A stretch of 64,000 bases of DNA from Pukyongia sp963768085. GTDB taxonomy: Bacteria; Bacteroidota; Bacteroidia; Flavobacteriales; Flavobacteriaceae. Where the stretch lies: contig CAVYGO010000002.1 in the NCBI GenBank assembly GCA_963768085.1, positions 186,001 through 250,000 of the forward strand, in the 5' to 3' direction. The notes under the pieces are model-generated. The model had not been told where the DNA came from, ran no database searches, and saw nothing but the letters and a program-made list of their open reading frames with translations. This document shows, piece by piece, positions 16,616 to 24,488 of this stretch. Every line of letters begins with the position of its first letter. Position 1 is the first letter of the stretch. The translations under genes were made by a program, and so were the position numbers.

Positions 16616-16932
16616 GCAGGCCGCCTTATCGCTTTTCAGTTCGCTGAAGGGAGGAAAGTCCGGACACCATAGGGAAGCATAGCGGTTAATGGCCGTCGCC
16701 CTGGAGCACTTGCTTCAGGGTAGGACTAGTGCAACAGAAAGGATGTACAGGTAATGCTGTAGTGAAATCGTGTAAACTCTATGCGGTGAAATACCACGTA
16801 AACTTGCATTTAAGGGTTCCCGCCCAACGTAAGAGGGTAGGTAGTTAGAATTGTTTGGTAACACACAATCCAGATAAATGATAAGGAGCTGTATTGAAAA
16901 ATACAGAGACAGAATCCGGCTTACAGGCCTGC
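16616..16932 (+). ncRNA. rnpB: RNase P RNA, bacterial type A
   Basis: The catalytic RNA that matures tRNA 5' ends. The ends pair as helix P1 (GCAGGCC at the 5' end, GGCCTGC at the 3' end). The universally conserved CR-I segment GAGGAAAGTCCGGAC occurs near the start, and CR-V ACAGAATCCGGCTTA near the end. Length is about 317 nt. The last 12 bases overlap the stop codon end of the converging gene on the other strand. Confidence 0.96.
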
Positions 16933-17322
16933 ATTTTTTACTTCATTGTAATGTTGTAGAATAAACGAAATACAGTCGTCCAAATTATAGTAAGCAGCAT
17001 GTGGCCATGAAAAGAACTGTTCGGCAAACAAAGCCATTTCATATGATTCCTTGGAATAGCATAAAGTGGCAATCGCAACAATCCCAAGGTCGTATTTTTC
17101 GATTTCCTTATAGTACATCGGGTTTATGGTATAGTCATGCTTTCGATTGGAAATATAACCGAAAGGCCTGTCGCCATAATAATTCATAAAGACTTCATGA
17201 AATTTAGCCATCTCTTTTTTACCAAGGATGACGCCCTCTTCAACAGTGGCAATAACGTATTTATCGTAGAATTGAAATTTGGCAAATCCTACGTCAAGAA
17301 ATGAATTCTCGGAAGTTTCCAT
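16921..17322 (-). CDS. Conserved hypothetical protein converging on rnpB
   Basis: A 133-residue cytoplasmic protein starting METSENSFLDVGFAKFQFYD. The mixed alpha/beta pattern (VIATVEEGVILGKKEMAKFHEVF) recalls the STAS/SEC14-like fold of small flavobacterial proteins, but no motif proves this. Its TAA and last few codons lie inside the 3' P1 strand of rnpB on the opposite strand. Function unknown. Confidence 0.75.
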   Translation of the reverse strand: METSENSFLDVGFAKFQFYDKYVIATVEEGVILGKKEMAKFHEVFMNYYGDRPFGYISNRKHDYTINPMYYKEIEKYDLGIVAIATLCYSKESYEMALFAEQFFSWPHAAYYNLDDCISFILQHYNEVKNAGL

Positions 17323-17435
17323 TCTGTGCTGGGTGGTTAATTTTAGTTTTACATAAAAGTAGTAATTAATTTAATAAGAAGAGGACCGATTTGGCCTGGC
17401 GTATCAAATTTGTATGATCCGCTCTTTCATTAATT

Positions 17436-17975
17436 CTATTCTTCAGCAAAGTAACTAAATAAAGAACCACCATATTTTCTGGAGTCGATGAAATAATCTG
17501 TGCCTGAAAGATCGAGATGTTTAGTATGTTCAATGATCAATGTTCCGACTGGCCTTAGTAATTCATTATCGAAACATAATGAAACCAGTCTTTCCATTTG
17601 CTCTAGGGTGAAATCGTAAGGTGGATCCGCGAAGATAATATCGTACGGTTCCTGGGTCGCATTCAGATATTTGAATACATCCGACTTAATCGTTCTAAGA
17701 GGCATTTGCAATAACGAAGCCGTCTGCTCTATAAATTTCACACAAGCATAATGTCCGTCAACGCACACGATATCCGTTGCTCCCCTGGATGCGAATTCAT
17801 AACTGATATTACCAGTGCCGGCAAACAAATCCAGGACTCTTAATTCGCTTATATCATAGCGGTTATTTAGAATATTGAATAACGCTTCCTTTGCAAAATC
17901 TGTCGTCGGTCTCACCGGAAGTTTTTTAGGAGCAATAATCCTTTTACCCTTATGTTTCCCAGAAATTATTCGCAT
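17436..17975 (-). CDS. rsmD: 16S rRNA (guanine966-N2)-methyltransferase
   Basis: RsmD methylates G966 of 16S rRNA with SAM. The 179-residue Rossmann methyltransferase begins MRIISGKHKGKRI, has the RPTTDFAKEALFNIL motif, SAM loop VLDLFAGTGNISYE and catalytic FADPPYDF. It is two bases after the DUF3822-type gene, so the three genes from 19514 down to 17436 form one operon. Confidence 0.95.
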   Translation of the reverse strand: MRIISGKHKGKRIIAPKKLPVRPTTDFAKEALFNILNNRYDISELRVLDLFAGTGNISYEFASRGATDIVCVDGHYACVKFIEQTASLLQMPLRTIKSDVFKYLNATQEPYDIIFADPPYDFTLEQMERLVSLCFDNELLRPVGTLIIEHTKHLDLSGTDYFIDSRKYGGSLFSYFAEE

Positions 17976-17977
17976 AG

Positions 17978-18796
17978 TTAAATGGATTTCAACACAGCAT
18001 GCTGATGTGGTAATGTATTTTCTATGTCCAATTTGCTTGTTTCGTCTATCATGAATTCAAGATTCCGGATATACGTATAGGCAATCCCAAAAAGTTCATC
18101 ATCACCCTGAATTCTACCCAGTAAAACAACCTTCGCGTTGTCAGGATTGATCTCTAGTTGTTCGAAACAGAAAAGGATGTAGTAAAGAAAATCTTCGGGA
18201 GTTACATAATGATACGAATTACAAAGCTTTAGCTCTCCGGACTGCTGAACAATGATCTGAAAACTAGTCTCTTCCACATAAATATGGACGGTTGGTATTT
18301 CCGAAAATTTCGTCCCCGTGGGAAGTGTTTTTAGAAGGACTGAAGCCGTATGATAGTATTGGAAGCTTCCGAAGGTGTTGAACAGATAGTTATTTATGTT
18401 CACATAAGGCACATATACCAGGTGCATCCCTCTTTCCAATATCTCATCCCATGCAATGAAATCGTTAACCAGGATCTTTGAATTGAACTTTAAGTAGTCG
18501 CTGGCTTTAGCTTCATCAAACAGGGCAGAAGGTACTGTTGTATATTCAACATTGGAATACAATACGTTGACAGAATCGAATTCAGAAGGGTCTGTAATTT
18601 TCGTGCTTACAAAATCTTCTATATCGATAAGCAATTCCTCCGGTGTCCTGGCTTTTTTATATTCCTTAGTCGAAAACTCAAGCACCTGGGTTTTTGCAGA
18701 ATTCGTTATTAAAAAAGAAAGTCCGGTCAAAGCTACTTGAACGGACAGTCTTTTATTTGGTATAGTATGTAAACTAGTTGTTGTCGTCTGTGTCAT
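17978..18796 (-). CDS. DUF3822-type protein
   Basis: About 272 residues from the ATG at 18796 (MTQTTTTSLHTIPNKRLSVQ). An upstream in-frame ATG at 18832 lies within the preceding gene and would add twelve residues. The duplicated ASKHA-like pattern (LSVQVALTGLSFLI and later VHIYVEETSFQIIV) and its position directly before rsmD identify the DUF3822 family of Bacteroidetes, whose function is unknown. Its start overlaps the end of the upstream gene by 23 bases. Confidence 0.8.
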   Translation of the reverse strand: MTQTTTTSLHTIPNKRLSVQVALTGLSFLITNSAKTQVLEFSTKEYKKARTPEELLIDIEDFVSTKITDPSEFDSVNVLYSNVEYTTVPSALFDEAKASDYLKFNSKILVNDFIAWDEILERGMHLVYVPYVNINNYLFNTFGSFQYYHTASVLLKTLPTGTKFSEIPTVHIYVEETSFQIIVQQSGELKLCNSYHYVTPEDFLYYILFCFEQLEINPDNAKVVLLGRIQGDDELFGIAYTYIRNLEFMIDETSKLDIENTLPHQHAVLKSI

Positions 18797-19514
18797 AAAT
18801 TTTCGGCCAGTTTCCACTGGTGTCAACTTCATCCATGGATCCCACTTTAATATAAGGTCCGTTCACACCGTCTACAGATATTACCTGCTTTTCTTGTGAT
18901 AACAGATCCTTATCAAGATCGGAGAGGATTACATCCTTCGCCACTCGGGATTCGAAAACCGAGAATATCGTTCCATTTTTATCAATTGTACCCGCCTTGA
19001 GTTCGAATTTCTCATTCACTCCTTCAACCGGAATATTCATCATAGTTTTATACCGATCGGTTCCGTGATAGATAGAGTCCCGTACAGGGGTAAACCCTAA
19101 TGTATCTATAATAACTTCTTCTATGAAATAGCCTTCGTCTATTCCAAAAGCTTTGTTCTTTACAACATCAGGATAACTGGTATCACGACGCTGTATTACC
19201 GCAAACTGTGCGGTGTCAACGAATCGTACAAGGCTATCAAAATCACCCATGAATCCACCATTAATTTCCTGGTAGGCAATTTGAGCTGCCTTAATATCCT
19301 TTAAGTTCTTTATAACCTTGGCGTATCTTGCTTTTTTTACCCTGTTGAATTCAATGGGTCCCTGAATGGAATTATAAAGCATATAACCCAAATAAATGAT
19401 AATAGCCCATAGGATTATTGAAATTATCGGATTGAATTTTTTAGGCACGAATTTCTCCAGAAAAAGCACTAAACCAATACTGAGGATAATGCCAACAATA
19501 ATGTATACAATCAT
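18774..19514 (-). CDS. Conserved membrane protein of unknown function
   Basis: A 246-residue protein with two N-terminal transmembrane helices (about residues 2-20 and 28-47) and a soluble remainder starting RYAKVIKNLKDIKAAQIAYQ. That segment resembles the post-helix part of type IV pilin-like or secreted-sensor proteins but no catalytic motif is visible. First gene of the operon leading into the DUF3822-type gene and rsmD. Confidence 0.75.
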   Translation of the reverse strand: MIVYIIVGIILSIGLVLFLEKFVPKKFNPIISIILWAIIIYLGYMLYNSIQGPIEFNRVKKARYAKVIKNLKDIKAAQIAYQEINGGFMGDFDSLVRFVDTAQFAVIQRRDTSYPDVVKNKAFGIDEGYFIEEVIIDTLGFTPVRDSIYHGTDRYKTMMNIPVEGVNEKFELKAGTIDKNGTIFSVFESRVAKDVILSDLDKDLLSQEKQVISVDGVNGPYIKVGSMDEVDTSGNWPKIYDTDDNN

Positions 19515-19641
19515 AATTTATGAGATGAAGGTTATATTACTTACATAGGTCTATCGCAAATCTACAATTTTTTTTTGTTCACAAAAGTATATTCGGAAAA
19601 AATCATGGCTATCTTTAGCCTCTCAGTTTGCTAATTACCCT

Positions 19642-21072
19642 ATGGACGTTTCCGGTTTCTACAGCCTTCTAAAAAGCGATTTTGAATTTACAGCGACCTC
19701 TAAACAGGATATCACGTTGCAATTGCTCTCGCGCTTTGTATTAAACACGGATAAGAATCAGGTTTTTCTTTTAAAAGGATATGCAGGAACCGGTAAGACC
19801 ACTATTGTCGGAACCCTGGTAAAAAACCTATCGAAGGCCCGGCAATCGTCCGTGCTTCTTGCACCTACCGGAAGAGCTGCTAAGGTAATCAGCTATTATT
19901 CGGGCAAGGAGGCTTTTACCATCCATAAAAAAATATATTATCCCAAAAGCAATAAGAGCGGGGGAGTTTCCTTTACACTTCAACCCAACAAGCACCGGAA
20001 TGCCATTTTTATTGTAGATGAAGCTTCAATGATCCCTGATGTAAACCAGGATTCCAAACTATTTGAAAACGGCTCTTTGCTGGACGATCTCATGCAATAT
20101 GTATATTCCGGACATAATTGCAAATTGCTGCTCATTGGCGACACCGCACAATTACCGCCAGTAAAGCTGGATGTTAGCCCGGCACTGGATAAGAGAATAC
20201 TTGAAAACCACTATAATAAAGAAGTGATTGAAATTGAACTGGATGAAGTGGTTCGACAGGAGGAGGGAAGTGGAATTCTATTCAATGCTACAAAAATTCG
20301 AAAAAGGATAGAAGATGAGTTGTTCGAAGCTTTCAAACTAAGCGCTTCAAATTTTCCTGAAGTGATTCGCCCTGAAGACGGTCAGGAAATCATGGATGCT
20401 ATAAACGATTGTTATACCGAGCTTGGGAATGAAGAAACTGTTATTATTGTTCGTTCCAATAAAAGGGCGAACCTATACAACCAAAATATCAGAAACCGAA
20501 TATTGTTTCAGGAAGAAGAACTATCGGCCGGAGATCACCTGATGGTTGTAAAGAACAACTATTTCTGGGTAAAACCCCATACAGAGGCCGGATTCATTGC
20601 GAATGGCGATATCATTCAGGTTTTGGAAATATTTGGATTCAAGGATCTTTATGGATTTCGCTTCGCTGAAGTGAAAATTCAAATGACGGATTATCCCAAA
20701 ATGCCTCCATTCGAAACCGTGCTTCTGTTAGATACCCTTTCTTCGGAAACACCTTCGCTATCTTATGATGATTCCAACCGACTATACGAGGAGGTTGTAA
20801 AGGATTATGCCGATGTAAAGTCGAACTACAAAAGATTCCTGTCGGTGAAGAATAATAAATACTTCAACGCCCTGCAAGTCAAGTTTTCCTATGCTATTAC
20901 CTGCCATAAATCACAAGGTGGACAATGGCATACTGTATTCGTGGAACAGCCTTATCTGCCTGAAGGAGTGAACAAAGATTACCTCCGTTGGCTTTATACT
21001 GCGATTACTCGGGCAACCAAACGAATATATCTAATCGGCTTTAAAAATGAATTTTTTGAAGATTCCCTGTAA
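19642..21072 (+). CDS. RecD-like ATP-dependent DNA helicase
   Basis: A 476-residue SF1 helicase. Walker A is LKGYAGTGKTTIVGTL, Walker B FIVDEASMIP, and the C-terminal UvrD-type motif VI reads YTAITRATKRIYLIG after CHKSQGGQW (motif V). It lacks the RecD N-terminal domain and other RecBCD genes are not nearby, so a stand-alone RecD2/Pif1-like repair role is more likely than RecBCD function. Confidence 0.88.
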   Translation: MDVSGFYSLLKSDFEFTATSKQDITLQLLSRFVLNTDKNQVFLLKGYAGTGKTTIVGTLVKNLSKARQSSVLLAPTGRAAKVISYYSGKEAFTIHKKIYYPKSNKSGGVSFTLQPNKHRNAIFIVDEASMIPDVNQDSKLFENGSLLDDLMQYVYSGHNCKLLLIGDTAQLPPVKLDVSPALDKRILENHYNKEVIEIELDEVVRQEEGSGILFNATKIRKRIEDELFEAFKLSASNFPEVIRPEDGQEIMDAINDCYTELGNEETVIIVRSNKRANLYNQNIRNRILFQEEELSAGDHLMVVKNNYFWVKPHTEAGFIANGDIIQVLEIFGFKDLYGFRFAEVKIQMTDYPKMPPFETVLLLDTLSSETPSLSYDDSNRLYEEVVKDYADVKSNYKRFLSVKNNKYFNALQVKFSYAITCHKSQGGQWHTVFVEQPYLPEGVNKDYLRWLYTAITRATKRIYLIGFKNEFFEDSL

Positions 21073-21133
21073 ACCTTTTTACATTCTTTACATCTATTCT
21101 TCAGAAATGTACTGCGATAATGTAGAATTCTCT

Positions 21134-21141
21134 TATTTTTG
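21134..21141 (+). promoter_or_regulatory. Candidate promoter -7 box for kdsB
   Basis: TATTTTTG matches TAnnTTTG exactly 24 bases before the chosen TTG start codon of kdsB. It also argues against a longer open frame beginning at 21139. Confidence 0.4.
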
Positions 21142-21165
21142 GGGCCAATAATAAAGATTTCTCGA

Positions 21166-22995
21166 TTGAAAGTAATAGCAATGATACCCGCCCGATATGG
21201 CGCGTCCCGTTTCCCGGGAAAATTAATGCAGGACCTAGGAGGTAAGCCTGTAATCGTTCGAACATATGAAGCCGCTAAAGACACTGGCTTATTCGACGAA
21301 GTTTACGTGGTAACCGACAGTGAGATTATTTTTAATGAGATCGAATTACACGGTGGTAAAGCCATTATGAGCAAGAAGGAACACGACAGTGGAAGTGACC
21401 GGATTGCGGAGGCTGCTGAAAATATGGATGTTGATATTGTTGTAAACGTTCAGGGTGATGAACCTTTTACCAGCAAAGATGGGCTGGAGCAGGTTCTGAG
21501 TGTGTTTCACGGTCCTGATGCTGAAAAGATAGATCTGGCATCACTTATGACCGAGATTCACGATTGGAAAGAGATTAGTGATCCGAATTGTGTAAAAGTC
21601 ATTGTCGATAAAGATAATTTTGCACAATATTTTTCACGGTCACCGATACCATATCCAAGGGATAAAAACGCCGCAGTACAATATTATAAACATAAAGGTA
21701 TTTATGCATTCCGAAAACAGGCATTATTGGATTTCTATCGTCTGCCTATGCGATCCCTCGAGGCCGCAGAGAAAATTGAGTGCATTCGATACCTTGAATA
21801 TGGAAAAAACATTAAGATGGCTGTAACCGCAACACAAGGAATTGAAATTGACACCCCGGAAGATCTTAAACGGGCAAACAAAATTTTAAAGGAGCAGAAA
21901 AAAGATAATGTGAACAACAAGTACCGCAATTTTCCAATGGTACCCAAAGTTGTATTTGGTCGGGGAAGTTTCGATCAGTTGTCTTCGATCCTAGCACCAC
22001 AACGCAGGGACAAAGCACCTTTTATCTTCCTGGTGGATGATGTTTTCCAGGATAATGAAGAATTTGTGGACCGCATAAATCTTAGGTTTAACGACAAATT
22101 ATTGTTCGTTTCTGCAGATGAGGAACCTAAAACCATACAGGTAGATGAGATAGTAAAAGATATTAAAACGGAATTCACGTATAAACCGTCTGGTATTATT
22201 GGTATTGGCGGGGGAACCATACTCGACTTAGCCAAAGCTGTTGGAATAATGCTTACTAACAAGGGCAGCGCCTCCGATTACCAGGGTTGGGACTTAGTGC
22301 CCAATAAAGCCGTTTACCATGTAGGCATACCCACTATTTCCGGTACAGGCGCAGAAGTATCCAGAACCACGGTACTTACGGGACCTGTTAAGAAATTAGG
22401 AATCAATAGTGATTTCACACCTTTCGACCAGGTGATTCTTGATCCGGATTTAACAATAGGAGTTCCAAGAAATCAATGGTTCTACACCGGGATGGATTGT
22501 TTTATCCACTGTGTGGAATCTCTGAATGGAACTTTTCTCAATGCCTTTAGCCAGAGTTATGGCGAAAAGGCCTATGACCTGTGTAAAGAGATTTTCATTC
22601 ATAGTCAACTTTCCAGTGAGGAATCCAGGGGTAAGCTTATGATGGCTTCCTGGCATGGAGGAATGAGTATTGCATATTCACAGGTTGGCGTAGCGCATGC
22701 GATGAGTTACGGACTTGGGTACGTGCTTGGTACCAAACACGGGATAGGGAATTGTATCGTGTTCGATCATCTGGAAGAGTTTTACCCGAAAGATGTTGCG
22801 TTGTTCAAGGAAATGGTAAAAGCTCATAATATCGATATTCCTCGTGGGTTGTGTAAGAATCTTTCCGAAGAAGAAATGGATACTATGATAGACATTGCCT
22901 TAAGTCTCGTACCTTTATGGGAGAATGCCCTGGGTGATGATTGGGAATCGATCGCAACGCGGGATAAATTGAGATCGCTTTACCTCAAAATGTAG
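21166..22995 (+). CDS. kdsB: CMP-Kdo synthetase joined in frame to KdnB-type Kdo 8-dehydrogenase
   Basis: One continuous frame codes two enzymes. Residues 1-245 are KdsB: MKVIAMIPARYGASRFPGKL-type start (TTG codon at 21166), then VVNVQGDEPF and KGIYAFRK, which activates Kdo for lipopolysaccharide. From about residue 250 begins an iron-dependent alcohol dehydrogenase, KYRNFPMVPKVVFGRGSFDQ, with NAD loop GIGGGTILDLAKA, PTISGTGAEVS and metal-site histidines (GMDCFIHCVES, VGVAHAMSYGLG), close to KdnB that oxidises Kdo at C8 toward 8-amino-Kdo. The junction GAGCAGAAAAAAGATAATGTG holds an A6 run and a GTG that could start kdnB; a one-base slip would create a stop between them. KdnA aminotransferase is not in the window. 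Confidence 0.85.
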   Translation: MKVIAMIPARYGASRFPGKLMQDLGGKPVIVRTYEAAKDTGLFDEVYVVTDSEIIFNEIELHGGKAIMSKKEHDSGSDRIAEAAENMDVDIVVNVQGDEPFTSKDGLEQVLSVFHGPDAEKIDLASLMTEIHDWKEISDPNCVKVIVDKDNFAQYFSRSPIPYPRDKNAAVQYYKHKGIYAFRKQALLDFYRLPMRSLEAAEKIECIRYLEYGKNIKMAVTATQGIEIDTPEDLKRANKILKEQKKDNVNNKYRNFPMVPKVVFGRGSFDQLSSILAPQRRDKAPFIFLVDDVFQDNEEFVDRINLRFNDKLLFVSADEEPKTIQVDEIVKDIKTEFTYKPSGIIGIGGGTILDLAKAVGIMLTNKGSASDYQGWDLVPNKAVYHVGIPTISGTGAEVSRTTVLTGPVKKLGINSDFTPFDQVILDPDLTIGVPRNQWFYTGMDCFIHCVESLNGTFLNAFSQSYGEKAYDLCKEIFIHSQLSSEESRGKLMMASWHGGMSIAYSQVGVAHAMSYGLGYVLGTKHGIGNCIVFDHLEEFYPKDVALFKEMVKAHNIDIPRGLCKNLSEEEMDTMIDIALSLVPLWENALGDDWESIATRDKLRSLYLKM

Positions 22996-23012
22996 GGCCA
23001 TAAACACAATTC

Positions 23013-23549
23013 TTGATACTTACCAAATTCATATTTCATACGCTGCTTGGCTGGAAGATCGATGGTGAATTTGACAGGTTTATTCGCAAAGCTGTAGTTA
23101 TTGTCGTACCGCATACGAGCTGGCATGATTTCTATGTGGGTGCTTTCACGCGAAAAATCCTCAGAATTGAAATCAACTTTGTGGCGAAAAAAGAATTATT
23201 TAAATGGCCGTTCGGCGCCTATTTCAAATGGATGGGCGGTGCTCCGTTGGATCGAAGCGGAAGTTTGAACAAAGTGGATGCGATCGCCAGGATCTTTTCT
23301 GAAAAAGATGAATTCAGAATGGCACTCGCACCCGAAGGCACAAGAAAAAAGGTGGATCGATGGAAAACAGGCTTCTATTATATAGCGATTAAAGCGAATG
23401 TACCTATCATACCTGTCGCTTTCGATTACAGCACTAAAACAGTGAAAATAGGAGCAGCCTTTTATCCTTCCGGTGATATCGATCGCGATTTTGAAGAATT
23501 ACATCAATTCTATGATGGCGTGATAGGGAAAATTGGGAAATATACCTAA
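23013..23549 (+). CDS. 1-acyl-glycerol-3-phosphate acyltransferase-like protein
   Basis: A 178-residue PlsC-family protein. The acyltransferase block-1 motif appears as VVIVVPHTSWHDFY (HxxxxD form), block 3 as LAPEGTRKKVDRWKTGFYYIA and block 4 as VPIIPVAFDY. It is short for a membrane PlsC but matches a compact Bacteroidetes form. Start is a TTG at 23013. It lies 17 bases after the kdsB-kdnB frame, suggesting a shared envelope-lipid operon. Confidence 0.85.
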   Translation: MILTKFIFHTLLGWKIDGEFDRFIRKAVVIVVPHTSWHDFYVGAFTRKILRIEINFVAKKELFKWPFGAYFKWMGGAPLDRSGSLNKVDAIARIFSEKDEFRMALAPEGTRKKVDRWKTGFYYIAIKANVPIIPVAFDYSTKTVKIGAAFYPSGDIDRDFEELHQFYDGVIGKIGKYT

Positions 23550-23556
23550 CGGCTCT

Positions 23557-24285
23557 TTACGCTTCTTCAGATGAGCTTTCATCCATAGTGTGATATACAT
23601 TTTGAACATCGTCATCCTCTTCAATCTTTTCAAGAAGCTTTTCAACATCAACAGCCTGATCCGCTAATATGGTTTTGGTAACCTGTGGAATACGTTCAAA
23701 ACCCGACGATAAAATCTCGATGGATTGGTTTTCCAGGAAAGATTGAATAGCTCCAAAGCTTTCGAAAGGTGCATATATAAGAACACCATCTTCATCTTCA
23801 AAAATCTCTTCTACGCCAAAATCGATTAATTCAAGTTCCAGTTCTTCCATATCGATGCCTTCGGCATGTATCCTGAAATTACAAACATGGTCGAACATAA
23901 AGGCAACCGATCCGGATGTTCCCAGGCTTCCGTCGCATTTATTGAAGTAAGATCGCACATTCGCCACGGTACGTGTGTTATTGTCGGTGGCAGTTTCTAT
24001 AAGAATGGCTATCCCATGTGGTGCATATCCTTCAAAAAGAACTTCTTTATAATCCCCCTGGTTTTTGTCGGATGCCCGCTTAATCGCGCGTTCGATGTTG
24101 TCCTTAGGCATGTTAACCGACTTCGCATTCTGGATAACAGCACGTAGCCGGGAATTGGCATCGGGATCGGGACCGCCTTCTTTGACAGCCATTACGATGT
24201 CCTTACCAATTCTGGTAAAGGCTTTGGACATAGCTGCCCAACGTTTCATCTTTCGTGCTTTTCGAAATTCGAATGCTCTTCCCAT
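23557..24285 (-). CDS. yebC: YebC/PmpR-family protein
   Basis: A 242-residue protein beginning MGRAFEFRKARKMKRWAAMS, with the highly conserved GGPDPDANSRLRAVIQNAK and NMPKDNIERAIKRA segments. The family was long annotated as transcription regulators; recent work shows a role in easing ribosome stalling at proline stretches. Converges with the acyltransferase gene. Confidence 0.93.
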   Translation of the reverse strand: MGRAFEFRKARKMKRWAAMSKAFTRIGKDIVMAVKEGGPDPDANSRLRAVIQNAKSVNMPKDNIERAIKRASDKNQGDYKEVLFEGYAPHGIAILIETATDNNTRTVANVRSYFNKCDGSLGTSGSVAFMFDHVCNFRIHAEGIDMEELELELIDFGVEEIFEDEDGVLIYAPFESFGAIQSFLENQSIEILSSGFERIPQVTKTILADQAVDVEKLLEKIEEDDDVQNVYHTMDESSSEEA

Positions 24286-24331
24286 TTCTCTCTCAATTAA
24301 TAATTATTTGCGACAAATTTAAAAAAATCTA

Positions 24332-24487
24332 CTAGTCCTTCTGAATGCGTTTTACTAAATACCGTTCATAAGCCTGTTCATTGGAAACGAATTCGAGGTA
24401 TTCAAGGGCATTTTTGAATTTTTGTGAATACAGGTGATTGGAAAATAGAACAAAAAGGAGTGAGAGGAAAGGCAGGTGTTTCTTCAT
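24332..24487 (-). CDS. 51-residue secreted micro-protein after prc
   Basis: ATG at 24487 follows the protease stop by one base. The product MKKHLPFLSLLFVLFSNHL... has a clear signal peptide (cleavage near YSQ) and a 28-residue mature part, FKNALEYLEFVSNEQAYERY then a basic tail. It may be a genuine small exported protein or the N-terminal stump of a longer gene; nothing recognisable continues downstream before yebC. Confidence 0.5.
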   Translation of the reverse strand: MKKHLPFLSLLFVLFSNHLYSQKFKNALEYLEFVSNEQAYERYLVKRIQKD

Positions 24488-24488
24488 A

